55,761 nucleotides of DNA, taken from NCBI GenBank assembly GCA_946886065.1, contig CAMPHU010000004.1, positions 1 through 55,761 on the forward strand, written 5' to 3'. The notes beneath the pieces were generated by a model. It ran no database searches. It saw nothing but the letters and a program-made list of their open reading frames with translations, and was not told the DNA's origin. Shown piece by piece: positions 44,772-55,761 of this stretch (its first letter is position 1; the number at the start of each line of letters is the position of its first letter). This DNA is from an uncultured Massilia sp. Lineage in GTDB: Bacteria > Pseudomonadota > Gammaproteobacteria > Burkholderiales > Burkholderiaceae. A program made the position numbers and the translations under genes.

Positions 44772-45587
44772 TCAGCGCTTGCCCTGCGCCGGACCGGCCG
44801 CCGCCGTCGCATTCCCCGCCGTTCCCCAGTTGTCATACGCCCGCTCGATGCGCCGCCCCGTCCCATCCTTGGCGATCTCGGCGAACGCCACATTAAGACG
44901 GTCGATCACCGCATCCGGCACCGCGCGGTTGCAGGCCAAATAGACCTCGATCCGGTTGAACACCAGCACCGGCACGATCTGCTTGTCCCAGCCATGCCTT
45001 GCCAGCATGGTTTCGCTCGAGCGCACGCTGGCAGCCCACAGGTCGATGCGTCCCAGCATCAGCTTGCGCGGATTCATGAGGTCATTGGGCGCCGCATCCA
45101 CCTGGAATCCGCGCTCGCGCAGGAACTGGTCGCGCGCATCGCCGTTATACGTGCCGATGCGCAGCTTGCGCGCCTGCTCCAGGTTGTCCAGGTTCCATTC
45201 GCGGTCGGCCCGCCCCATCAGCACCCATTGGCCGATGTCGGTCGGCCCGGCCCACTTGAACAGGCGCTCGCGCTCGGGGGTGCGGGTGGTGGAGTAAACA
45301 CAGGCGTCCGGGCGCTGCAGCGCCGCGGCATAGGCGCGCTTCCAGGGCAGCAGGTCGATGGTGTGCGCCACGCCGGCCCGCTGCATCGCTTCGCGCACCT
45401 TGTCGGTGGCGACGCCGACCACACGCCCCTTGTCGAGCATGCTCGAGGTCCCGGACTGCTCGGTCGTGATGTACAGACGCGTGCCCGCCCCGGGCGCGCC
45501 GCCCGGCGCCGCGGCGGCCACCGCAGTGGCCACCACAGGCGCCGCCTGCAGCGCAAGCGCAACGACGGCAATGACGAATCTGTTCAA
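44772..45587 (-). CDS. Periplasmic substrate-binding protein (SBP family 3-like)
   Basis: A roughly 271-residue secreted protein with the bilobed amino-acid-binding-protein fold: RLYITTEQSGTSSMLDKGRVVGVATDKVREAMQRAG, LLPWKRAYAAALQRPDACVYSTTRTPER, and NLEQARKLRIGTYNGDARDQFLRERGF. There are no transporter genes next to it. Stand-alone proteins of this type in betaproteobacteria may be orphan sensors or degenerate transport components. TTG at 45587 is used as start because it begins the signal peptide (NRFVIAVVALALQAAP); upstream in-frame codons give an unlikely N-terminus. The start is uncertain. Confidence 0.78.
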   Translation of the reverse strand: MNRFVIAVVALALQAAPVVATAVAAAAPGGAPGAGTRLYITTEQSGTSSMLDKGRVVGVATDKVREAMQRAGVAHTIDLLPWKRAYAAALQRPDACVYSTTRTPERERLFKWAGPTDIGQWVLMGRADREWNLDNLEQARKLRIGTYNGDARDQFLRERGFQVDAAPNDLMNPRKLMLGRIDLWAASVRSSETMLARHGWDKQIVPVLVFNRIEVYLACNRAVPDAVIDRLNVAFAEIAKDGTGRRIERAYDNWGTAGNATAAAGPAQGKR

Positions 45588-45801
45588 ATGCGCACCCTGG
45601 TTCTCTACCTTTTGGAAGACTGCCAAGCAAGCATACCAGCCGGCCTCGATTTTCCACAGCGCACAGCGAGGAAGGTGGCGCGCCCGCCACAGTCCCGCGT
45701 TTGACACGACTTCATTCCGCTACTCAAGAAGACTTTCCCAAACGAAAATGCGATACTGTCCAGCTCACCCAATGGGCATAGAGCACGTCGCCCGCCTTCC
45801 T

Positions 45802-49146
<3,345 letters not shown>

Positions 49147-49165
49147 GCCTTACAGGACACCAGGC

Positions 49166-50161
49166 ATGACCCAACCGACCAACAAGCCGCTGATCCTGGC
49201 GGTCGACGACGAGGCCAGCAACCTGGCGCTGCTGCGCCAGATCCTGCAGGACCACTACCGCCTGCTGTTCGCCAAGGACGGCGCGCGCGCCCTCGACCTG
49301 GCGCGCCAGGAACGGCCCGACCTGATCCTGCTGGACGTGATGATGCCCGGGATGTCGGGCTACGAAGTGTGCGCGGCGCTCAAGGCCCATCCCGGCACCG
49401 CCGCGATCCCCGTGATCTTCGTGACCGCCCTCACCGACACCGACGACGAGCTGGAAGGTTTCGAGGCCGGCGCGGTGGACTACATCACCAAGCCGGTCAG
49501 CCCGCCGATCGTGCGGGCGCGCGTGCGCACCCATTTGTCGCTGGTGCGCATGGAGGAACTGCGCGCGAGCCGCCTGGAGATCGTACAGCGCCTCGGCCTG
49601 GCGGCCGAATACAAGGACAACGAGACCGGCCTGCACGTAATCCGCATGAGCCACTTCGCGCGCGTGCTCGGCATCGCCGCCGGCCTGACCGAGCAGGAAG
49701 CCGACGACCTGCTGCACGCGGCGCCGATGCACGATGTCGGCAAGATCGGCATCCCCGACCGCGTGCTGCAAAAGCCCGGGCCGCTCGACGCGGAAGAATG
49801 GAAGGTGATGCAGAGCCACGTGAACATCGGCGCGGAGATCATCGGCGAGCACAGTAGCGGCATGCTGGGGCTGGCGCGCAACATCGCGCTGACTCACCAT
49901 GAGAAGTACGACGGCAGCGGCTATCCAAACGGCCTGAAGGGCGACCGGATTCCGCTCGAAGGCCGCATCTGCGCGATCGCCGACGTGTTCGACGCCCTCA
50001 CCTCGGTGCGTCCGTACAAGAAGGCCTGGAGCGAGGAAGAAGCCATCGACTTCCTGCGCCAGCAAAAGGAAAAACACTTCGACCCGGTGCTGGTGGACCT
50101 GTTCATCGAACAGATGCCGGCGATCCGGGCGATCCGCCTGCGCTGGGCCGAGCAGACCTGA
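49166..50161 (+). CDS. Response regulator with HD-GYP c-di-GMP phosphodiesterase domain
   Basis: A 331-residue REC-HD-GYP protein. Receiver: ILAVDDEASN and phospho-acceptor Asp57 in LILLDVMMPG. HD-GYP output: His190-Asp191 in MHDVGKIGIP and HHEKYDGSGYPNGL (245-258), the complete signature for cleaving cyclic di-GMP. It directly follows the MHYT hybrid kinase gene, probably in one operon, so it is the likely phosphorelay target. Falling c-di-GMP usually favours swimming over biofilm. It is also adjacent to polysaccharide genes on the other strand. Confidence 0.95.
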   Translation: MTQPTNKPLILAVDDEASNLALLRQILQDHYRLLFAKDGARALDLARQERPDLILLDVMMPGMSGYEVCAALKAHPGTAAIPVIFVTALTDTDDELEGFEAGAVDYITKPVSPPIVRARVRTHLSLVRMEELRASRLEIVQRLGLAAEYKDNETGLHVIRMSHFARVLGIAAGLTEQEADDLLHAAPMHDVGKIGIPDRVLQKPGPLDAEEWKVMQSHVNIGAEIIGEHSSGMLGLARNIALTHHEKYDGSGYPNGLKGDRIPLEGRICAIADVFDALTSVRPYKKAWSEEEAIDFLRQQKEKHFDPVLVDLFIEQMPAIRAIRLRWAEQT

Positions 50162-50176
50162 TCCGGAGCGCCTGTC

Positions 50177-51322
50177 CTAGGCCTGCGCGCGCGCCAGGCG
50201 CACCGGCACGCGCCGCGGCGCCAGGGCCTCGTACAGCGACAGGTAGCTCGACGCCATCTGTTCCGACGTGAACAGTTCGTGGTAGCGCATCTCGGCGCGC
50301 CGCCCCATCCGGCGCGCCATTTCGGGATTCTCCCACAGCCTTTGCATGGCCGCGCGCAGCGCCTGCGGGTCGGATGGCGGCACCACGATGCCGGTATCGC
50401 CGTCGATGTTGATATAGGTGGTGCCGGTGCCGATCTCGCAGGAGATCAACGGCTTGCCGTACATGGCCCCTTCCAGCAGCGAAATGCCGAAGGCTTCCGA
50501 GCGCAGGTGCGAGGGGAAGGCCAGCGCATACGACAGGCTCAGGAGCGCCACCTTGTCGGCGTCGTCCAGCGCGCCGAGGAAGATCACGTTCTTCAGTTTC
50601 AGGCGCGCCGCCTGCTGCCTGAGTTCCTGCTCGATCGGCCCGGCGCCCACGATCACGATCGGATAATCCAGGCCGGCCGCCGCGTCCAGCAGGATGTGCA
50701 GGCCCTTGTAGTAGCGCAGCACGCCCACGAACAGGAAGAATTTCGGCCCCAGGCGCGCGCGCCAGTGCGCCATGCGCGCGGGATCGGCTGGCGGATACGT
50801 CGTCTTGTCCAGGCCGTAGGGGATGACGCTGGTCTTGTCGCGGTAGCGGTCCAGCACCGGCGACGACGCGAGGTAGTTGGGCGAGGCCGCGACGATGGCG
50901 TCGACGCTGTTCAGGAAGCGGTCCCTGAGCGGCGCGTACAGGCGCAGCAGATTGCGCTGGCGCACGATGTCGGAGTGGTAGGTCAGCACCGTCGGCTTGT
51001 TCACGCGCGCCATGAAATGCGCCAGGTCCATGAAGGGCCAGGGGAAGTGGTAGTGCACCACGTCCGCCTCTTGCGCCATGCGCGCCAGCGCGCCGATGGA
51101 CTGCAGCGACATGGCGTTCGACGCGATCTCGGCATTGAGCGGCATGCGATGGACCGTGTGCCCTTCGAACTCGAAGGGCACCAGCCGGTCGTGCCGCGAC
51201 AGCGACAGCACCGTGTTGTTGACGCCCAGACGGCCGGTACCGACGCACATTTGACGGATGACCTGTTCGATGCCACCCATCGAGTCCGGGAAATACGTTT
51301 TGTAGAAGTGAAGGACACGCAT
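50177..51322 (-). CDS. Family 4 glycosyltransferase (WbpZ/WbdC-like)
   Basis: A 381-residue cytoplasmic GT-B enzyme. The N-terminus RVLHFYKTYFPDSMGGIEQVI resembles WbpZ/WbdC-type mannosyl- and rhamnosyltransferases; FLFVGVLRYYKGLHILLDA and EAFGISLLEGAMYGKPLIS (EX7E motif) are the nucleotide-sugar-binding half. With gmd and rmd upstream, a D-rhamnosyl or mannosyl transfer in polysaccharide assembly is likely; sugar and linkage are inferred. It follows the next glycosyltransferase by 20 bases and is the last gene of this set. Confidence 0.88.
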   Translation of the reverse strand: MRVLHFYKTYFPDSMGGIEQVIRQMCVGTGRLGVNNTVLSLSRHDRLVPFEFEGHTVHRMPLNAEIASNAMSLQSIGALARMAQEADVVHYHFPWPFMDLAHFMARVNKPTVLTYHSDIVRQRNLLRLYAPLRDRFLNSVDAIVAASPNYLASSPVLDRYRDKTSVIPYGLDKTTYPPADPARMAHWRARLGPKFFLFVGVLRYYKGLHILLDAAAGLDYPIVIVGAGPIEQELRQQAARLKLKNVIFLGALDDADKVALLSLSYALAFPSHLRSEAFGISLLEGAMYGKPLISCEIGTGTTYINIDGDTGIVVPPSDPQALRAAMQRLWENPEMARRMGRRAEMRYHELFTSEQMASSYLSLYEALAPRRVPVRLARAQA

Positions 51323-51342
51323 GGGCTTAAGATTACTGCGGA

Positions 51343-52524
51343 TTAACGGGAAACCACCGCACGATAGACATCGAGCGTCAATCGTGCGGTGGCCTGCCAG
51401 GTGAGTTGTTCGGCGCGCGCACGGCCGGCGGCGACGCAAGCCGCGCGCAGGGCGCCATCCTGGGCCAGCGTGCGCATGGCCTCCATGATCTCGCCCGGGT
51501 TCAAGGGATCGACGTCGAGCGCCGCTCCCTGCGTCACTTCCGGCAGCGAGCTGGCGTTCGACGCCACCACCGGCACATTCGAGGCAAAGGCCTCCACCAC
51601 CGGAATACCGAAGCCTTCGTACAGCGAAGGAAACACGAACACGCCCGCCGCCGCATACACGTGGCGCAGGGACTGGTGATCGCTCAGGGCGTTCAGCCAG
51701 GCGAGGTTCTCGCCGCTTGCCTGCAGGCTTGCGATGCGCGCCACCAGCTCTTCGCTGCGTGCGCCGCGCGCGCCGACGATGACGAGCGCGCGTTCGGCGC
51801 GCATGCTTGGGGGCAGCATCAGCCAGGCGTCGATCAGGCGCCCCAGGTTCTTGCGCGGCTGCAGCGTGCCGACCGTCAGAAAATAGCCGGGCTGCAGCCG
51901 GTTGGCCGCCAGGGTGGCGGCCACGGCGGCCGGGTCCGGCGCCTCCAGCCAGTCGTCGTCCACCCCGCAAGGCACCACCGAGACGCGGCGCTCGTCGACG
52001 CCGAAGCATTCGACCAGTTCGTCGACGGCAAAATGCGAGAGCGCGATCACATGGTCGGCCTTGGCGGCGGCCTTGCGCTGAAGCCAGTTCTTCACGCTGC
52101 GCAGGCGCGGGTTGCACCACTCGGGATACTTGATCGGCAAGGCGTCATGCAGGGACGCGACCACCGGGCAGTCCATGCGCACGATGCGGTAGTCGGTGGC
52201 GTGGAACACGTCCACCGGCATGTGCACGCGGTGCGCGCCCGGCGTGGCCAGGTCGACGAGCGAGGCTTTCTCGAAAGATTGCGGCATCGGCGTGCCGATG
52301 CTGATGCCTTCGCCGCCTGCGGTACCGCGCAAGCGCGGGCGCGGCCACGAGAATGGCCGTACCGTGCAGCCGGCGCGCGGCAGGTGCTGCAACAGCGCCC
52401 GGGTGTAGACGCCGATGCCGTCCAGGTGGCCGCCAGTCAGCCCCGGTTCGATCTTTGTCGTTCCGAGTCCTACGCTAAGGCTGCCAGCGATCAGGCTTCG
52501 TACATCCAGCGCAGCGTATCGCAC
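51343..52524 (-). CDS. Family 4 glycosyltransferase
   Basis: A 393-residue GT-B enzyme. GGHLDGIGVYTRALLQHLP is the N-terminal GT4 loop, FLTVGTLQPRKNLGRLIDA starts the donor domain, and EGFGIPVVEAFASNVPVVASN is the EX7E motif. It resembles WbpY/WbpX-type mannosyl or rhamnosyl transferases. The ATG at 52524 makes the gene overlap the end of the reductase gene by 34 bases; later starts would cut into the conserved N-terminal region, so the overlap is probably real. Confidence 0.87.
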   Translation of the reverse strand: MRYAALDVRSLIAGSLSVGLGTTKIEPGLTGGHLDGIGVYTRALLQHLPRAGCTVRPFSWPRPRLRGTAGGEGISIGTPMPQSFEKASLVDLATPGAHRVHMPVDVFHATDYRIVRMDCPVVASLHDALPIKYPEWCNPRLRSVKNWLQRKAAAKADHVIALSHFAVDELVECFGVDERRVSVVPCGVDDDWLEAPDPAAVAATLAANRLQPGYFLTVGTLQPRKNLGRLIDAWLMLPPSMRAERALVIVGARGARSEELVARIASLQASGENLAWLNALSDHQSLRHVYAAAGVFVFPSLYEGFGIPVVEAFASNVPVVASNASSLPEVTQGAALDVDPLNPGEIMEAMRTLAQDGALRAACVAAGRARAEQLTWQATARLTLDVYRAVVSR

Positions 52525-53432
52525 AGCGGAGTCGGGTTGAGGTGGCCGATCACGGCGGTCAGCTTGCTGTTGCTGCCGGTCAGCTGGAGCACGTCATTGG
52601 CGCGCACGAAGGCCGGATTGACCTGCACGTCGATGCGGTAGCCGGCGATGCCGCTCATCATCTCGATCAGCTCGGCCAGCGAATGCGAGCTGCCCGAGCA
52701 GACATTGAAGACCTCGTTGCCGGGCGCCGCGGCCAGCAGGCGGCGGTAGCTGCGCGCCACCATGCGCACGTCGGAAAAATCGCGCGCGATCGCCAGGTTG
52801 CCCAGCTCGATACGGCGCTCTCCGCGGCGGAAATGGGACACGATCTTTGGCAGCAAGAAATTTTCTGTCTGGCCCACGCCGGTATAGTTGAAGGGACGCG
52901 CGATCGTGATCGGCAACTTGTCCATCCACAGGCGCGCCATGTGTTCCATGGCCAGCTTGCTGACGGCGTAGTCGTTGGCCGGGGACGGCGGCACGTTCTC
53001 GTCGATGACGGGCACGCTGGCGTTGCCGTAGATATTGGCCGAGGAGGCCAGCAGCACGCTGGTCGGGCGGTGCCGGCCGGCGGCCAGCGCCTCCAGCAGG
53101 TTGCGCGTGCCGACCACGTTGACGCGGTAGATCATGTCGGCGTTCGCATGCGCGACGAAGGCGATGGCGGCCAGGTGGGCGACCATGTCGGGCTGGACCC
53201 GTTCGATCACCTCGGCCACGGCGGCGCGGTCGAGCAGGTCGACCGGGTAGATGTCCGGGCCGAGTTCCTCGCCCGGCATCACGGTGCCGTAGACGCGGTA
53301 GCCGGCGGCGGTCAGTTCCTGCGCCAGGTAACGGGCGGTGAAACCGCGCAGGCCGGTGATGAGGGCGCGCCGCCCCTCGCCTTCGCGCCCGCCGAGGAAG
53401 GCGGGAATGTCATCCGTGGCGACGCGTTCCAT
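52491..53432 (-). CDS. rmd: NAD(P)-dependent sugar reductase/epimerase, probable GDP-6-deoxy-D-mannose reductase
   Basis: A 313-residue extended short-chain dehydrogenase. The nucleotide-binding segment is ALITGLRGFTARYLAQEL, and the active-site tyrosine and lysine are in NDYAVSKLAMEHMA, with SSANIYGN as the serine block. It directly follows gmd (1 base between genes), so it most likely reduces GDP-4-keto-6-deoxy-D-mannose to GDP-D-rhamnose. GDP-fucose formation would need the distinct Fcl/WcaG enzyme, to which this looks less similar. The first glycine motif is slightly unusual (TGLRGFT). Confidence 0.85.
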   Translation of the reverse strand: MERVATDDIPAFLGGREGEGRRALITGLRGFTARYLAQELTAAGYRVYGTVMPGEELGPDIYPVDLLDRAAVAEVIERVQPDMVAHLAAIAFVAHANADMIYRVNVVGTRNLLEALAAGRHRPTSVLLASSANIYGNASVPVIDENVPPSPANDYAVSKLAMEHMARLWMDKLPITIARPFNYTGVGQTENFLLPKIVSHFRRGERRIELGNLAIARDFSDVRMVARSYRRLLAAAPGNEVFNVCSGSSHSLAELIEMMSGIAGYRIDVQVNPAFVRANDVLQLTGSNSKLTAVIGHLNPTPLCDTLRWMYEA

Positions 53433-53433
53433 A

Positions 53434-54528
<1,095 letters not shown>

Positions 54529-54818
54529 CTAGCAAGGAAGGTCCGGGACCCCTTGCACAATAGAAATCGTGTCAATAAAACAACAGTTATCTGTACATTA
54601 TGCCCTTTGAATCTTTAGGGTACCCCATGCGCTTACCGATTGTTACGCGTGTCTTGTGAGCGTGACAAAAATCCGACGACTTGCGACATGCACGCGACAT
54701 ATCGCTTGATGCAGCGCAACAAAATGACGGAAACAAGGCTGGAGGAACGCGCCGGCGGCGGGGCTGCGGGCGGATGAACATGCGGCGACTGGACGCCTGC
54801 AGAGTGAAAATAGGCAAG

Positions 54819-54842
54819 ATTGCCGCCCAATGGGGCGGCAAT
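54819..54842 (-). terminator. Hairpin downstream of maeB
   Basis: ATTGCCGCCC and GGGCGGCAAT (10-bp perfect stem, 4-base loop). On the minus strand four T occur 8 bases after the stem, so termination is plausible but not certain. Confidence 0.5.
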
Positions 54843-54870
54843 GCCAGGCGTGCGGATGTCAGGGAGGGGT

Positions 54871-54915
54871 CGGCCGCGCCTGATGCAATGCAACAAATTG
54901 CATCGGGCGCGGCCG
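54871..54915 (-). terminator. Long hairpin just after maeB
   Basis: A 19-bp stem (54871-54889 with 54897-54915, one G-T pair) and a 7-base loop, starting 16 bases after the maeB stop. No T run follows, so it may be an RNA-stabilising or Rho-dependent end structure. Confidence 0.55.
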
Positions 54916-54931
54916 GGGTCAGGCCCGGCGT

Positions 54932-55761
54932 TTAACGCTGGGAGACGGCATCGACCACGGCCAGCGCGGTCATGTTGACGATGCGGCGCACGGTCGACGA
55001 GGGCGTCAGGATGTGGACCGGACGCGCGCAGCCCAGCAGCACCGGGCCGATCGCGATGCCGTTGCCGGCGGCGCTCTTGACCAGGTTATAGGAGATGTTG
55101 GCGGCGTCGATGTTCGGCATCACCAGCAGGTTGGCGTCGCCGGTCAGCTTCGAGTCCGGCATGATCTTGACGCGCACCTTGGCCTCGATCGCGGTGTCGC
55201 CGTGCATTTCGCCGTCGATTTCCAGGTCGGGCTTGCGCTGCTGCACCAGCGGCAGCACGGCGCGCATCTTCTGCGCCGACTCGCTGTTGGCGGTGCCGAA
55301 GTTCGAGTGCGACAGCAGGGCCGCGCGCGGGCACATGCCGAAGCGTTCCATCTCTTCGGCGGCCATGACCGTGATCTCGGCCAGTTCCGCGGCGGTCGGG
55401 TTCTCGTTGACGTGGGTGTCGACGATGGCCAGCTGGCGGTCCTGGGTGATCAGGAAGTTCATCGCCGCGTAGACGTTGGCGCCGGCGCGCTTGCCCAGCA
55501 CCTGGTCGATGTACTGCAGGTGCATCTGGGTGGTGCCGTAGGTGCCGCAGATCAAACCGTCCGCATCGCCCTTGTGCACCATCATGGCGCCGATCAGGGT
55601 GTGGCGGCGGCGCATTTCCAGCTTGGCCATGTCGATGGTCACGCCCTTGCGCATGCCGATCTGGTAGTAGGTCTGCCAGTAGTCGCGGTAGCGCTCGTCG
55701 AAGTCCGGGTTGATGACGTCGACGTGCTGGCCCAGCTTGAGGCGCAGGCCGAATTTCTCGA
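54932..55761 (-). CDS. maeB: NADP-dependent malic enzyme, C-terminal part
   Basis: The last 276 codons are in the window; the gene enters from the right edge. The visible part is the phosphotransacetylase-like domain of long bacterial malic enzymes: HVDVINPDFDERYRDYWQ, HTLIGAMMVHKGDADGLICGTYG, QDRQLAIVDTHVNENPTAAELAEIT, and NIDAANISYNLVKSAAG. The malic domain itself, which makes pyruvate and NADPH from malate, is outside. The C-terminal domain is thought to be regulatory (acetyl-CoA binding). A separate Pta is unlikely because of the malic-enzyme-specific start of this domain. Confidence 0.92.
   Translation of the reverse strand, partial: EKFGLRLKLGQHVDVINPDFDERYRDYWQTYYQIGMRKGVTIDMAKLEMRRRHTLIGAMMVHKGDADGLICGTYGTTQMHLQYIDQVLGKRAGANVYAAMNFLITQDRQLAIVDTHVNENPTAAELAEITVMAAEEMERFGMCPRAALLSHSNFGTANSESAQKMRAVLPLVQQRKPDLEIDGEMHGDTAIEAKVRVKIMPDSKLTGDANLLVMPNIDAANISYNLVKSAAGNGIAIGPVLLGCARPVHILTPSSTVRRIVNMTALAVVDAVSQR

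Overview
The window is G+C-rich, densely coded DNA of a free-living betaproteobacterium. The trxA-rho pair, the MaeB-type malic enzyme, the llpE-RND-OMF/LysR efflux locus known from Burkholderia, and the many TonB, MHYT and HD-GYP proteins point to Burkholderiales, most likely Oxalobacteraceae of the Massilia/Duganella type. The genus is inferred from gene content and style. No phage, insertion sequence, CRISPR array, rRNA or replication origin was found. The only RNA gene is one tRNA-Leu(CAA).

Layout. 1-9.2 kb: the end of a KamA-type radical SAM gene, a periplasmic Cache protein followed by a chemoreceptor, alkyladenine glycosylase, an HDOD protein, a transglutaminase/TPR lipoprotein, a secreted RNase T2, an ArsR-type regulator with a membrane desaturase, a deoxyinosine glycosylase and a bacterial PH-domain protein. 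9.5-13.1 kb: a TonB-dependent receptor facing a secreted alpha-amylase; both promoters carry the same dyad (AAACT-N3-AGTTT), suggesting co-regulated starch or maltodextrin use. 13.4-21.8 kb: a MexEF-OprN/CeoAB-OpcM-like efflux operon preceded by a small membrane protein and an LlpE-like alpha/beta hydrolase whose nucleophile serine is replaced by glutamate, with a divergent LysR regulator. 21.8-23.8 kb: Mpo1-like protein, EamA transporter, GNAT acetyltransferase.

24.1-31.4 kb: a complete histidine-utilisation operon hutU-H-G-F-D-I (the HutF plus HutG route). It is read from a sigma70-like promoter whose spacer contains a HutC-type operator. The probable hutC lies about 4 kb away, beyond a secreted amidohydrolase and an ada/2OG-oxygenase alkylation-repair operon. 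36-38.4 kb: a single-domain response regulator, trxA and rho. 38.6-41.2 kb: a LysR gene divergent from two TSUP-family exporters, with visibly lower G+C. 41.6-45.6 kb: zinc-free type B ribosomal protein L31, a polytopic glycosyltransferase, a small membrane protein, tRNA-Leu and a periplasmic binding protein. 45.8-50.2 kb: an MHYT-PAS-PAS hybrid histidine kinase followed by a REC-HD-GYP regulator, a likely c-di-GMP output pair. 50.2-54.5 kb: gmd, rmd and two GT4 glycosyltransferases, which look like part of a GDP-D-rhamnose polysaccharide locus. The window ends inside maeB.

A family of short intergenic hairpin repeats sits just after stop codons at about 1.0, 31.5 and 31.6 kb, with a decayed copy near 38.5 kb. 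The least ordinary signals are the serine-to-glutamate LlpE-like protein inside the efflux locus, the shared amylase/TonB-receptor dyad, and the ArsR-desaturase pair with its own palindrome.
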